Notes: generated by a model not told the origin, from the sequence alone. Positions 8,466 through 17,914 are shown, counted from the stretch's first letter. The stretch is DNA of 64,000 nucleotides from Rickettsiales bacterium (GCA_041396965.1 JAWKXN010000001.1:1302001-1366000); one strand, 5' to 3'. A program made the numbers and translations.

Positions 8466-9856
8466 AGAAGAAAATTTTAAATATAATTATATTAATATTT
8501 TCTGTGATGTTTGTCACTTTGCAGTCTTATCCGGTTTTTTCCGTAGCAGTTGACGCTGATGATAATGTTGATTTATTTAATCTCGCTCCTAACACAACAT
8601 TCAATTGTGAGGATAAAGATTTAACTAATGGCTTACAATTTACTTGGCAAATAGTTAAATGTTTTAGAGATCCAATAGAAAATTCTATTCCTAATCTGTT
8701 GAACCGTATATCAAATCTAGCTCAGTGGCTTTATCCAGCGCTTATAGCGCTTGCTATAGCTATTCTTGGAATATCCATGCTCGGAGCGACTCCAGCGCTT
8801 GGCGGGAGAGCTATATCACTTTTGATAAAAATAGGTGTAGTTATAATGATAGTAAACAGCCTATCTTGGTTTCATACCACTATGCTCCAGATTTTTGATG
8901 AGGTGGTTACGGTGGCGAATCCCGCCCCCGGCTTTCCATGGACTAATATTGATTACTTCTTTGAAAAATTAATGGGATTTGGACGAGATTCATTAGGAAA
9001 TCAAATAGACTTAAAAGATGGGATAATGGGGCTACTACATGGCTCAGTATTCGCCAAAAATTTTGGGATAATGCTTACTATAATCGGACTATTTGTATTA
9101 TTTAGTATCACTATGTTTGTTATACAGGTTGTTTATCTATATCTCTCATCATTTCTTACTATAGCGTTTATAATATTAATAATTCCGATTATAGTGCCAT
9201 TCTTATTATTTGGCTACACGCAGAATTTCGCTTGGAAGTTACTAGATCTATATCTGTATAGTTTGATATTACCACTACTTATGTTCTCTTTCTTAAGTAT
9301 ATTCCTTAACCCCACCCCCGCGCAAGCACCACAAGCAGCTATAGCTCCCGCAGCAGGTCAGCTTGGTCTGCCTGCTGTTCCAGCAGTAACACAAGCTCCA
9401 TCCGCGTTTACTGAGATTATAGACAACATATTTTTCCTACTTGGTGATAATTATATGAAAAAATGCTGGCATGCCAATCAACCAGTTACACCTTCATATA
9501 CCGTATCTAGTGATATTCTTACTAAAAATAGTCTAGCCTGTCCGGTAGGACAACTTTTCTGTGCCAAATCACAAGTTGATACCTCTGCTGTACAAACAAC
9601 AAATGTTTCAAATTTTGGCAACTTTACAAATTATAGCCCTATTATGGTCGGTAAAATTGATTGTGGTCTTGCTGATGAATCAATAAAAAAAGATGTACTA
9701 AACCAACTTATATTATTGCTTATCATCTCAACTTTAATGACCTCAATTGTAACTATTATACCTGAAGTCGCCCGTGAGCTTACAAGAGGTGTTACAACAG
9801 GTGTGGTAAATGTAACTAGTCCGGTTGCGCAAATATTTAGAGGTGGCGCACGTTAA
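8462..9856 (+). CDS. virB6: VirB6 paralogue 2, T4SS polytopic membrane protein
   Basis: 464 residues, with the start codon overlapping the stop of the preceding virB6 (ATGA). A signal-like N-terminus (about 6-28) is followed by a Cys-containing loop, the shared IVKCFRDPIENSIPNLLNRISNLAQWLYPALIA-type segment, and clustered membrane helices with IIPIIVPFLLFGYTQNFAWK matching the FIPTILF motif of its paralogues. A Pro/Ala-rich linker and a periplasmic loop with several cysteines (about residues 330-400) precede the final helix. Sequence drift from the other two copies suggests distinct roles within the channel rather than recent duplication. Confidence 0.88.
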   Translation: MKKKILNIIILIFSVMFVTLQSYPVFSVAVDADDNVDLFNLAPNTTFNCEDKDLTNGLQFTWQIVKCFRDPIENSIPNLLNRISNLAQWLYPALIALAIAILGISMLGATPALGGRAISLLIKIGVVIMIVNSLSWFHTTMLQIFDEVVTVANPAPGFPWTNIDYFFEKLMGFGRDSLGNQIDLKDGIMGLLHGSVFAKNFGIMLTIIGLFVLFSITMFVIQVVYLYLSSFLTIAFIILIIPIIVPFLLFGYTQNFAWKLLDLYLYSLILPLLMFSFLSIFLNPTPAQAPQAAIAPAAGQLGLPAVPAVTQAPSAFTEIIDNIFFLLGDNYMKKCWHANQPVTPSYTVSSDILTKNSLACPVGQLFCAKSQVDTSAVQTTNVSNFGNFTNYSPIMVGKIDCGLADESIKKDVLNQLILLLIISTLMTSIVTIIPEVARELTRGVTTGVVNVTSPVAQIFRGGAR

Positions 9857-9878
9857 CTTATTAAAGTATGGTAGTATT

Positions 9879-11126
9879 ATGTTAAAAATAAAAAAACATT
9901 TAATGATTATAGCTCTATTTTTTACAGTGGGTATATGTCTTATACCATATGATTCCTATGCTCAGAATCTATGTAGTGCGGACGTAGATGGAAAAATTAC
10001 TGATGATTTTAAGGTACTAAATAGCACAATGGTTCAAGATGTTATACTCGGTATAAGGAGTAAATTAACAGCGGCTAGCGCTAGAATTTACCTAGCTATA
10101 TACACCTCTATAGATTATCAGCTATCTATTAATGCGGCCATAGTATTATTCATTACCATATACGGAATATTATTCATGACAGGTATGATTCAACTTAAAT
10201 TGAACGATTTTTTAATACGTATTGTAAAACTTGGCATAATAGCAGCTCTTCTTAGCCCATCATCATACCTTTTTTTCAACAATTATGTAATAAATTTCTT
10301 TGAAAATGGCACTGAGGATATAATAGGCTTTATCACAAATTCCAGTGGATCTGGCGCCTTCTTCAACTGGAATCCCATGCAAAGCATAAGTATGTTTTCG
10401 GTACTTGATAGCGCTCTTGCCAAAATACTCTCTCCAAAAATGTTCGTTATATTAATGGCAACAGCTCTTTATCCATTTTTTGGATTTATACTTGCTATAA
10501 TATTATTTATAGCGATTTTGTCATTCTTACGCGCGATGATGACCGCTTTATGGGTGTTCGTAATGGCTATGGTTCTTAGAACATTATTATTTGGTCTTGC
10601 GCCAATATTCATTCCAACAATTTTATTTCAACGTACTAGACATATATTTGATGGCTGGATAGCACAGTTAGTAAGCTCAATGATACAACCAATACTTCTC
10701 TTTATATTCTTCATATTCTTTGTAAGATTAATGGAAGGAGCACTTGATAATGTAATGCAAGCTAATGTGTGTTTTAGTGAATTCCCTGAGGGTTGGCGAG
10801 GAACACCATTTGGTTTTTCTTACTGGAGATTCATGGATTTTACAGCAGCTGGTTGGCAGCCAAACACTAAAGGATGGGAACTGGCAGACAAATCACCAAT
10901 AAACATGCTAGCGTTATTTACTTTCTTCTTAATCGCGGAAATGGCAAATAGATTTAATTCTGTAATTATGCAAATAGCAGTGCAGATATCACAAGCTAGT
11001 ACTAGCCTTTCTACACTAGCTAACCCTGTTTCGGCCATGTCTGGAGGTATAGGCAGCTTTAGTAGAAGGTTTAGAGGAGGTAATCCTTTCGCGACTACAT
11101 CCCTTAGAGCAAATAGCTCTTCTTAA
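9879..11126 (+). CDS. virB6: VirB6 paralogue 3, T4SS polytopic membrane protein
   Basis: About 415 residues from the ATG at 9879; an upstream in-frame start at 9825 would overlap the previous gene and spoil a good signal peptide (IMLKIKK then a hydrophobic core ending DSYAQ). Membrane helices cluster at about residues 75-145 and 180-280, with LAPIFIPTILFQRTRHIFDGW matching the motif in copy 1. The C-terminus is Ser/Gly/Arg-rich. It is the last T4SS gene of the operon; a fatty acid hydroxylase gene starts 34 bases later. virB8-virB11 and virD4 are not in the window, as expected where vir genes are split between loci. Confidence 0.88.
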   Translation: MLKIKKHLMIIALFFTVGICLIPYDSYAQNLCSADVDGKITDDFKVLNSTMVQDVILGIRSKLTAASARIYLAIYTSIDYQLSINAAIVLFITIYGILFMTGMIQLKLNDFLIRIVKLGIIAALLSPSSYLFFNNYVINFFENGTEDIIGFITNSSGSGAFFNWNPMQSISMFSVLDSALAKILSPKMFVILMATALYPFFGFILAIILFIAILSFLRAMMTALWVFVMAMVLRTLLFGLAPIFIPTILFQRTRHIFDGWIAQLVSSMIQPILLFIFFIFFVRLMEGALDNVMQANVCFSEFPEGWRGTPFGFSYWRFMDFTAAGWQPNTKGWELADKSPINMLALFTFFLIAEMANRFNSVIMQIAVQISQASTSLSTLANPVSAMSGGIGSFSRRFRGGNPFATTSLRANSSS

Positions 11127-11160
11127 ATTAGCCTTTTGTTAAAGTAAAATTTTACTATTT

Positions 11161-12039
11161 ATGACATATAATGGTTATATGGATGATATTATCAATTTTA
11201 TAGCTGATAAATTATGGATATTGACTGGGGCGTTTATATTATTTACCGCTTTGTCTATTATTTTCCCCTGCAATAAAAGTCAAAAAATATTACGTGGCGG
11301 TATAATAACTGATATATTATATAGTACAGTTCTGCCCATAATGACGAAATATGTATTCGTGATTTTTTTATTATCAGGATTTGGTATAATATTCCATGAC
11401 GTTCCGCAGGAAGAAATTCATAATTATCTGGCTAATGGTTATGGATATTTTTCCACCCTACCGTTATATATACAGGCTACTATAGTTTTTATCACATCAG
11501 ATTTTTTGTTATATTGGGGACATAGAATTTTCCATTCACCCGAGTTGTGGAAATGGCACGCTATCCATCACTCGCCAAAAGAAGTTGACTGGCTTTCGGC
11601 CTACCGCTTCCACCCTATCAATGTTTGGAGTACTTTTACTCTGGTAAATGTTTTTATGTTATTGATTGGCTTTTCTCCAGCGTCAATAGCGGTTATGGGT
11701 GGCTTTAACATGATGTATTCTTTTATGGTGCACGCTAATCTTAACTGGACATTTGGACCTTTTAGGTATGTGTTTGCCAGTCCGGTATTTCATCGCTGGC
11801 ATCATACCACACAGAAAGAGGGGCTAGATAAGAACTTCGCTCCTACTTTCCCGTTGCTTGATATAATGTTTGGTACATTTTATATGCCAGAAGGTAAGCT
11901 ACCAGAAAAATACGGTGTACTTGGCTCTGATATACCAGAATCATTTATTGGGCAGATCATCTGGCCATTTAAGCAACATAATAACAAACATAAGAAACCA
12001 CCTGTTACTAACAATAAAGACAATAACGCCACCGTCTAA
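11161..12039 (+). CDS. Fatty acid hydroxylase/sterol desaturase superfamily membrane protein
   Basis: 292 residues with four to five membrane segments and the histidine clusters of the di-iron hydroxylase family: HRIFH (about residue 121), HAIHH (about 134), an HPINVW segment and HRWHH (about 218). These bind the di-iron centre that hydroxylates or desaturates acyl chains or sterols; the substrate cannot be read from sequence. It starts 34 bases after the last virB6 with no clear terminator, only a 14-bp AGTAAAATTTTACT palindrome (11143-11156), so it may be transcribed with the T4SS genes. Its last 4 bases overlap the end of the convergent hypothetical gene. Confidence 0.88.
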   Translation: MTYNGYMDDIINFIADKLWILTGAFILFTALSIIFPCNKSQKILRGGIITDILYSTVLPIMTKYVFVIFLLSGFGIIFHDVPQEEIHNYLANGYGYFSTLPLYIQATIVFITSDFLLYWGHRIFHSPELWKWHAIHHSPKEVDWLSAYRFHPINVWSTFTLVNVFMLLIGFSPASIAVMGGFNMMYSFMVHANLNWTFGPFRYVFASPVFHRWHHTTQKEGLDKNFAPTFPLLDIMFGTFYMPEGKLPEKYGVLGSDIPESFIGQIIWPFKQHNNKHKKPPVTNNKDNNATV

Positions 12040-12470
12040 TTATTTAGTAGTCTTTCAACGTCATCATTATTTAGAGGAGCATTTTCATCAGGTACGACCG
12101 CCACTTCAGAGCTTTCACTCACTATTTCAGATTGTTGTTCTTCTACAATGTCTTCAGTCGCTTCCACGTTTACTTCTTGTGCGTTATGTTCAGCTATATT
12201 ATCTTCCGCTCCTTTACCTATTTCCATATCATCATCTTCTATATCAAAAACCTGATTCAATTGAATTATGCTATTTGCCATCTTATCAGTACGCTCAACT
12301 TTATAAGGATTTTTTACTTTACTTTGAGCGATAGCATCCAACGCGGAAAGAGCCTCTACTACCTTAAAATTAGTTCTGTCTTTATAAACACGATAAATCA
12401 CCCCAGAAGAGATACCTATATCTTTTCTTGGTATAATTAATTCCTCAAATGAGCTTGTTGTATTGTTCAT
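12036..12470 (-). CDS. Hypothetical acidic protein
   Basis: 144 residues from the ATG at 12470 (an in-frame ATG at 12479 is also possible; GGGTGAT lies just upstream of 12470). The N-terminal 75 residues look folded, with IPRKDIGISSGVIYRVYKD and a VEALSALDAIAQSK helix. The C-terminal half is very acidic (runs of Glu and Asp) and likely disordered. I do not recognise the family. It ends 4 bases into the convergent hydroxylase gene and lies 61 bases downstream of the PAS-domain gene on the same strand. Confidence 0.6.
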   Translation of the reverse strand: MNNTTSSFEELIIPRKDIGISSGVIYRVYKDRTNFKVVEALSALDAIAQSKVKNPYKVERTDKMANSIIQLNQVFDIEDDDMEIGKGAEDNIAEHNAQEVNVEATEDIVEEQQSEIVSESSEVAVVPDENAPLNNDDVERLLNN

Positions 12471-12531
12471 ATCACCCACACCAAAATTCTGTTAATTTTT
12501 TACAGAAGGGGTACAGGAAAAAGCTAAAAAT

Positions 12532-13017
12532 TTAATATGCCTTCCAGCGCATTACGCCAAATAGATGCGCGACCTGCCCGTCTTCATAACCAAGAGGTAC
12601 AATGCAAGTTCTATACCGTACTTCCATTTTATGAGCGTTTACAAATTCACCCTCATCAATAACTGGCTGCTTTTTATCAAGAACTTCTTCTATTTTTTTC
12701 AGACTAGGAACTTTTGTGGTTGAAAGAAGACGAAGTGCCATATCAGGGTTATTTGGATCATCACCAAAAGCATCAACTAATTCCTTACCCATATAGCTAT
12801 AGCGATAACCTATCCTTTTTACCACATCGTCAAGACTTATTAAGAAGCAATAATCCCATATATCAGCTATGTCAGATGGTTCTATTTCATTCTCCGCTGG
12901 AAACTGCCTATTTCCACGTAGTTTATTCCAATATTCCATCAAATCCTCGTGGCAGCGATGATGAAGACAAACGTGACTGTCACCGGATTTTTTGTTATCT
13001 TCGCAAGCTTCTTTCAT
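12532..13017 (-). CDS. PAS_5-type PAS domain protein
   Basis: 161 residues. The arrangement LMEYWNKLRGNRQFPAENEI, EPSDIADIWDYCFLI, RIGYRYSYMGKELVDAFGDD and a C-terminal VPLGYEDGQVAHLFGVMRW strand fits the PAS_5 family (DUF1488-independent, alphaproteobacterial single-domain PAS). Such proteins probably sense a small ligand or redox state; no output domain is attached. The N-terminus has a His/Cys cluster (HVCLHHRCHED) that could bind metal, which is inference. About 130 A/T-rich bases separate it from recJ. Confidence 0.7.
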   Translation of the reverse strand: MKEACEDNKKSGDSHVCLHHRCHEDLMEYWNKLRGNRQFPAENEIEPSDIADIWDYCFLISLDDVVKRIGYRYSYMGKELVDAFGDDPNNPDMALRLLSTTKVPSLKKIEEVLDKKQPVIDEGEFVNAHKMEVRYRTCIVPLGYEDGQVAHLFGVMRWKAY

Positions 13018-13147
13018 TACTAATCATCCCTATATAAAAAATAATTACAATAGTTATATCAAGAACTAAATAACAAAATATTAATATATTATTATAAACT
13101 GTCTAAATGTACGGCGAATACCCTTATTATCTCAAATATAAACAATT

Positions 13148-14965
13148 TTAATAAATTACTATATCATCTATGGTCATATTTGGTGTTTGTCTACCGTTCC
13201 AGCTATTGAGCCGTAATTGTCCGGCGACATCTACTATTTTTCCTTGCGAGGAAAGTAAAGCATCGCCAAGATCGCTGCCAACACAACGGAAAGCTATCGC
13301 AGATAATCGTTTATTACTTATCTTATCAAGAAACATGGTTTTTACGTGTTTTTCGCCAACAATATCTGACTTGAAATTGGTTACTTGTCTTATGCCTATA
13401 CGAACTTGTGGATTCGCTTGACCAAACGGTGCTAGATGCTCAAGATTTTCTAGCAGATCAACAGTTACGCCACTAATATCAACTATACCATCAAGCGTGA
13501 GGCTACGAACAAGTGGAGAGTTTTTAAGCTGCCTTCCTATACGTTCATTAAAAAACGTGGAAAGATCCTGAATTTTATTTTCCACCACAGTAAATCCTGC
13601 TGCCATAGCGTGTCCACCACCGGCCACTAATAAACCTGCTTCAAGCGCGGCAATTACTGTCGCGCCAAAATCAACCCCAGATACCGAGCGAGCGGACGCC
13701 TTACCAACACCATCTGTTATAGAAATAACCGCTACCGGTTTATTAAAACGTTCTTTAAGCCTTCCGGCGACAATGCCGATTACCCCAATATGCCAATCCT
13801 TTCCGTAAACCATAAGTGATGGCGTGTTATCATCTATTTTTTCCGCTTGAAGCATTGCCTGCTCAAGAACCATCTCTTCTATGGCTTTACGCTCTGAATT
13901 ATATTGTTCTAGCTCTACAGCGATTTTAGCCGCTTCCACACTATCCTCAGTTGAAACTATTCTAACTCCTAAGTCAGACCTCCCTACCCTGCCACCAGCG
14001 TTTATACGTGGACCTATTATGAAGCCACAGGAATAACTATTCGGTTTTTCCTCACATCCCGCCATATCAAGTAATGTTGATATTCCAATATTACGACGAA
14101 TAGCCATCACTTTAAGCCCCTGCGCTACCAACGCCCTATTAACTCTGGTAAGCGGAACCACGTCACATATAGTGCCGAGCGCTACTATATCCAGCCATTG
14201 TTTTATATCTGGCTGCTGAATATTATTATTGGCAAAAAAATTCCTATTTCTTAACTCACGATTCATTGCCACCAGCAATAAAAACGTTACCCCGACAGCG
14301 GCAAGCTGCCCGTGTGGTGATGTTTCATCCAGACGGTTTGGGTTTACGACAGCCACCGCTTCTGGTTTTCTTGCTTCTCCCATATGGTGATCAACCACTA
14401 TTACATCAAGCCCAGCATCTTTTGCCGCCTTAAGCGGCTCAAAAGACATAGTCCCACAATCAACCGTTATTACCAATGACACACCCTGACCTCTCAATTT
14501 TAGAAGCGCTTCGGTATTGGGTCCGTACCCTTCCTTCATTCGGTCTGGTATATATATAATCGCTGGTATGCCTACCGCCCTAAAATAACGATTAAGCAAA
14601 GCGGATGAAGTAGCCCCATCCACATCATAATCACCAAACACCGCTATTTTTTCTTTAGCTATAATAGCGTCACATATCCTTTTTACCGCCCTATCCATAT
14701 CCAGAAGATGAGACGGGTCTGGCAACATATTACGTAAGGTTGGATTTAAGAAATCAGCTACATCATCCACCGCAATACCACGACTTACCAATATTCTCGC
14801 TACAAGATCAGGAATTTCATGTTCTCTAGCGATAGAAATCGCCATATTCTCATCAACATTCGCTAATTTCCACTGCCTACCTGTAACTGACAGAGAAAAA
14901 ACTTCCTTTTCCTCAGTGCCGGATATATTATCTTGCAGTTGATTATTCGTTTTTAAGTCTAACAT
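13148..14965 (-). CDS. recJ: RecJ single-stranded-DNA-specific 5'-3' exonuclease
   Basis: 605 residues, typical of RecJ. The DHH phosphoesterase motifs are present: FGDYDVDGATSSALL (about residue 109), DHHMGE (about 190) and a VDCGT segment, then the DHHA1 domain with GVIGIVAGRLKERF and GGGHAMAAGFTV. The C-terminal OB-like domain has the APFGQANPQ motif. It degrades single-stranded DNA in recombination and base-excision and mismatch repair. It is transcribed divergently from the O-methyltransferase gene with only 18 bases between the start codons, so their promoters must overlap the other's 5' end. Confidence 0.96.
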   Translation of the reverse strand: MLDLKTNNQLQDNISGTEEKEVFSLSVTGRQWKLANVDENMAISIAREHEIPDLVARILVSRGIAVDDVADFLNPTLRNMLPDPSHLLDMDRAVKRICDAIIAKEKIAVFGDYDVDGATSSALLNRYFRAVGIPAIIYIPDRMKEGYGPNTEALLKLRGQGVSLVITVDCGTMSFEPLKAAKDAGLDVIVVDHHMGEARKPEAVAVVNPNRLDETSPHGQLAAVGVTFLLLVAMNRELRNRNFFANNNIQQPDIKQWLDIVALGTICDVVPLTRVNRALVAQGLKVMAIRRNIGISTLLDMAGCEEKPNSYSCGFIIGPRINAGGRVGRSDLGVRIVSTEDSVEAAKIAVELEQYNSERKAIEEMVLEQAMLQAEKIDDNTPSLMVYGKDWHIGVIGIVAGRLKERFNKPVAVISITDGVGKASARSVSGVDFGATVIAALEAGLLVAGGGHAMAAGFTVVENKIQDLSTFFNERIGRQLKNSPLVRSLTLDGIVDISGVTVDLLENLEHLAPFGQANPQVRIGIRQVTNFKSDIVGEKHVKTMFLDKISNKRLSAIAFRCVGSDLGDALLSSQGKIVDVAGQLRLNSWNGRQTPNMTIDDIVIY

Positions 14966-14983
14966 TTATAAAAACTCACCAAT

Positions 14984-15646
14984 ATGTCCCGTAACAGTAA
15001 TATTTCCTCTCGTGACTTTCAATATATAGAAAGTCTCTACGCACCGCAAGACGAACTGCTCTCCGAGATAAATGAGGAGTTGATAAAGCGTGACATGGCG
15101 ATAAATATCAGCGCGCAGGAAGGTCGGATACTACAATTGCTTATCGCTCTACATGGCACAAAAACTATTGTTGAGATCGGAACTCTCGCTGGATATTCCG
15201 CTATCTGGATGGCACGGGCTTTACCGGATGATGGTCATTTATACGCGATCAATAAAGACCCCGAACACGTAAAAATGGCTGATGGCTTCTTTGCCCGCTG
15301 CGAGTGTGATGACCGTATAACCCAATTGGCTGGAGATGCACATAAAGTCCTGCCCGAATTATCAGCCAAAGCCCCTTTTGATATGGCATTTATTGACGCT
15401 GACAAAATAAGTTACCCTGCCTATCTTGACTGGGCAGAAGAAAATATTCGTAAGGGCGGGCTGATAGTGGCAGATAACACTCTACTTGGTGGCAATACAT
15501 CATCTGAAATTCCACCGGAGAATATCCCCGCTAGCAGATGGCGGAATATGCGGGAGTTTAACGAACGGCTGGCGGATAAGACGAAATATAACGCAACCAT
15601 CCTACCAACAAGAGAAGGGCTGAGTGTAGCGGTTAAGTTGTTTTAA
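14984..15646 (+). CDS. SAM-dependent O-methyltransferase (caffeoyl-CoA OMT family)
   Basis: 220 residues. The class I SAM-binding motif VEIGTLAGYSA is at 63-73, the metal/SAM motif FIDADK at about 136-141 and ADNTLLGG at about 162. This is the bacterial O-methyltransferase family 3 fold, a cation-dependent enzyme on catechol-like or other hydroxylated small molecules; the substrate is unknown. Divergent from recJ. Confidence 0.88.
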   Translation: MSRNSNISSRDFQYIESLYAPQDELLSEINEELIKRDMAINISAQEGRILQLLIALHGTKTIVEIGTLAGYSAIWMARALPDDGHLYAINKDPEHVKMADGFFARCECDDRITQLAGDAHKVLPELSAKAPFDMAFIDADKISYPAYLDWAEENIRKGGLIVADNTLLGGNTSSEIPPENIPASRWRNMREFNERLADKTKYNATILPTREGLSVAVKLF

Positions 15647-15693
15647 CTAGATTTAACACTTTGTATTATAATGATAATATTGCAACAACATAA

Positions 15694-15726
15694 CTGTAAC
15701 AAAACATTAACTTACTTTTTTATTAA
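15694..15726 (+). promoter_or_regulatory. Response-regulator-type direct-repeat promoter of the 15785 orphan gene
   Basis: CTGTAAC (15694-15700), AAAA, CATTAAC (15705-15711): two half-sites on an 11-bp period, followed 9 bases later by a -10-like TATTAA (15721-15726). Same architecture as the virB3 promoter. Read in another way it also fits a CtrA-like GTAA-N7-TTAAC box. Confidence 0.55.
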
Positions 15727-15784
15727 TATATTGGTAGCATGATCCTATCACAATATTAATACTTACTTATGGGAGAGCAATCAT

Positions 15785-16516
15785 ATGTCAGAACAATATA
15801 AAGACAGAACAGAACAAAATAAACAAAATGCTAGAAATGGGCATTATACATCAGAGAATGTAGGTATAAGGCACAATCGGAAAACTGGGCAGCGGGAATT
15901 TTTTGACACTGAAACTGGGAAGGCCATAGAAGGTAGAGATAAAAGTCATAGTGATGGAGGGCACAGGGTCTATAATGTTGATGAGCATATACAAGGTAAG
16001 GCGGTAAGGCATTATGAACAAAGAGACAACACCCGCCCACAAAAATTTTTGTTTGTACGAAGCACAGTAATACCTGAACTTACCGAAGAGCAAAGAGCAG
16101 AGATAGAAGCTATAGGGCGACGTCAACGTGAACAGCAAAGGCAAGAGCAAGAAGAAAGAGATAGAGCGATAAGAGAGCAAGAAGGAGTACATCAAAAAGA
16201 TGATAGTAAAGGACACGCTACTAAAGGTAAAGAAAAAGATAATAAAGAAGGAAGAATTGCTGCTAAAGATACTGTTAAATCAGAGTCCACAGACGATAAA
16301 ATCACCATAAATGTTACCAGCAAGGGGCTTGCCACAGCGTTAAAAGAATTAGGAGTTAAAAACTATACAGAAAAAGCGTATAAATTGCTGGAGGCAACCG
16401 GTACCAGCGAGTATAATACACCCAAAGAATTCAGAGTCTCAGAAGAAGTTCTTGGAGAAATCGCGCCACAGGCTTTAGAAAAGTTAAAGAAGGCAAATCA
16501 AGCAGCCGAACGCTGA
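15785..16516 (+). CDS. Orphan hydrophilic protein, candidate T4SS-co-regulated factor
   Basis: 243 residues, no membrane segment, very rich in Glu, Gln, Arg and Lys. The N-terminal 85 residues are polar, with GIRHNRKTGQREFFDTETG. Residues about 95-135 form an RQREQQRQEQEERDRAI-type charged helix, probably coiled coil. A Lys/Glu linker leads to a folded-looking C-terminal unit (about 175-243) with TSKGLATALKELGVKNYTEKAYKLLEATG. GGGAGAG upstream is a fair ribosome site. I recognise no family. Its promoter has the same 11-bp direct-repeat box as virB3, which makes it a candidate T4SS effector or accessory protein; that is inference. It ends 4 bases before the convergent LOG gene. Confidence 0.7.
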   Translation: MSEQYKDRTEQNKQNARNGHYTSENVGIRHNRKTGQREFFDTETGKAIEGRDKSHSDGGHRVYNVDEHIQGKAVRHYEQRDNTRPQKFLFVRSTVIPELTEEQRAEIEAIGRRQREQQRQEQEERDRAIREQEGVHQKDDSKGHATKGKEKDNKEGRIAAKDTVKSESTDDKITINVTSKGLATALKELGVKNYTEKAYKLLEATGTSEYNTPKEFRVSEEVLGEIAPQALEKLKKANQAAER

Positions 16517-16520
16517 TTTT

Positions 16521-17066
16521 TTAATATCCCAGCACGTCCATAATATCTTCCAGTTCGTCAACCACATGATAGTAAGTGGCGACCTCCGCTTTGGCGAAGC
16601 GATTTTCTATAATATTTTTCATCAATTCTATAAGTGGATCCCAATAACCTTGATAGTTAAATATTACTACTGGCTTGTCGTGAAGCATGAGCTGTTTCCA
16701 AGTTATTATCTCAAACATCTCATCCATCGTACCAAAACCACCGGGAAACACGATAAACGCATCCGAACGGTCAAACATATTTTGCTTACGTTCGTGCATT
16801 GTATCAACAATAGTGATCTCGGAAAGGGATTTATGCTCATTTTCTATATTACGCAACGAACGAGGAAATACACCAACAGCATAACCACCATGTTTCATTG
16901 ATGAATTGGCGACAGCTCCCATAACCCCGCAATCACCACCACCATAAACCAGTGTTATATCACGCTTAGCAAGTAACTTTCCAAATTCCGCTCCTATTTC
17001 CAGAAATTTTTTATCAACATTATCCGAAGCCCCACAAAACACACAAACCGATTTTTTTTTAGACAT
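16521..17066 (-). CDS. LOG-family nucleotide 5'-monophosphate phosphoribohydrolase
   Basis: 181 residues, a normal length. It carries the LOG signature PGGFGTMDE (residues 108-116) and the upstream MHERK motif (90-94), plus YGGGDCGVMG at 41-50. The family cleaves ribose-5-phosphate from nucleoside monophosphates (cytokinin activation in plants; nucleotide salvage in most bacteria) and was once annotated as lysine decarboxylase. The bacterial substrate here is not known. Transcribed convergently with the orphan gene at 15785 and divergently from the SDR gene. Confidence 0.9.
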   Translation of the reverse strand: MSKKKSVCVFCGASDNVDKKFLEIGAEFGKLLAKRDITLVYGGGDCGVMGAVANSSMKHGGYAVGVFPRSLRNIENEHKSLSEITIVDTMHERKQNMFDRSDAFIVFPGGFGTMDEMFEIITWKQLMLHDKPVVIFNYQGYWDPLIELMKNIIENRFAKAEVATYYHVVDELEDIMDVLGY

Positions 17067-17140
17067 ATATTCCTACTTTTATTATTATTCCAGCCACTAC
17101 TATATAAGAACCATATTATTCACAAATTGATTAAACTTTT

Positions 17141-17914
17141 ATGAAAAAAACGCAAAACATCCTGATAACCGGCGCTAGCAGCGGTATAGGAGCAGGCCTT
17201 GCCGAGAAATACTCCAAAGATGGCGCGACTTTGTATCTACAGGGAAGAAATACAGAAAGATTAGAGGAAATAGCCAATAAATGCCGCAATAACGGAGCTA
17301 CTGTACATACTAAAATAATAGATGTTACCGACACGAATGGTATGGAAAGATGGATCAAGCAAGTAGATAGCAATACTCCTCTTGATATAGTTATAGCAAA
17401 TGCCGGAATTTCAGCGGGATTAGGACAAAATGGCGAAGATGGCAAACAAGTAAGGGAAATATTCGCTACTAATATTGATGGAGTAATAAATACAGTACAA
17501 CCAGTAATTCCTTTGATGAAAGCTAGAAAATCAGGGCAGATAGCCATTATGAGCTCACTTGCTGGAATTCGTGCCCTGCCTAGCTCACCGGCCTACAGCG
17601 CGTCAAAAGCTTGTGTGCGTTATTATGGAGAGGCGTTAAGAGGTGTTCTGATTAAAGATAATGTATATATAAGTGTCATCTGTCCAAGCTACATAACAAC
17701 CCCGATGACTGACGTTAATGATTTTCCAATGCCACTGATAATGAGTGTGGAAAAAGCGGCAAATATAATAGTTAGCGGACTAACTAAGAAAAAAAGGCGG
17801 ATAGCATTCCCTCTCCTCATCCATATACCTTTGTGGCTAATTTCCTGTCTGTCACCGGTTATTACCGATCCGATATTCTCACGACTTCCCGCTAAACCTT
17901 CTATGAAATATTAA
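17141..17914 (+). CDS. Short-chain dehydrogenase/reductase
   Basis: 257 residues, classical SDR. NAD(P)-binding GASSGIG is at 11-17, NAG at 87-89, the active-site Ser at about 139 and YSASK at 152-156. The C-terminal tail is hydrophobic (IHIPLWLISCLSPVI), so the enzyme may contact the membrane. The substrate is not predictable. It is the last ordinary gene before the region that ends in the recombinase remnant. Confidence 0.88.
   Translation: MKKTQNILITGASSGIGAGLAEKYSKDGATLYLQGRNTERLEEIANKCRNNGATVHTKIIDVTDTNGMERWIKQVDSNTPLDIVIANAGISAGLGQNGEDGKQVREIFATNIDGVINTVQPVIPLMKARKSGQIAIMSSLAGIRALPSSPAYSASKACVRYYGEALRGVLIKDNVYISVICPSYITTPMTDVNDFPMPLIMSVEKAANIIVSGLTKKKRRIAFPLLIHIPLWLISCLSPVITDPIFSRLPAKPSMKY

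Noticed and set aside
12480..12531. Direct-repeat box before the acidic hypothetical gene at 12470
   Set aside because: CTGTAAA and TTAACAG are present on the minus strand but spaced wrongly (TTAAC begins 4, not 7, bases after GTAA), and no -10 follows at the right place.
12714..13037. Plus-strand gene opposite the PAS protein
   Set aside because: The PAS_5 frame on the minus strand has clear family motifs; the other is an antisense shadow.
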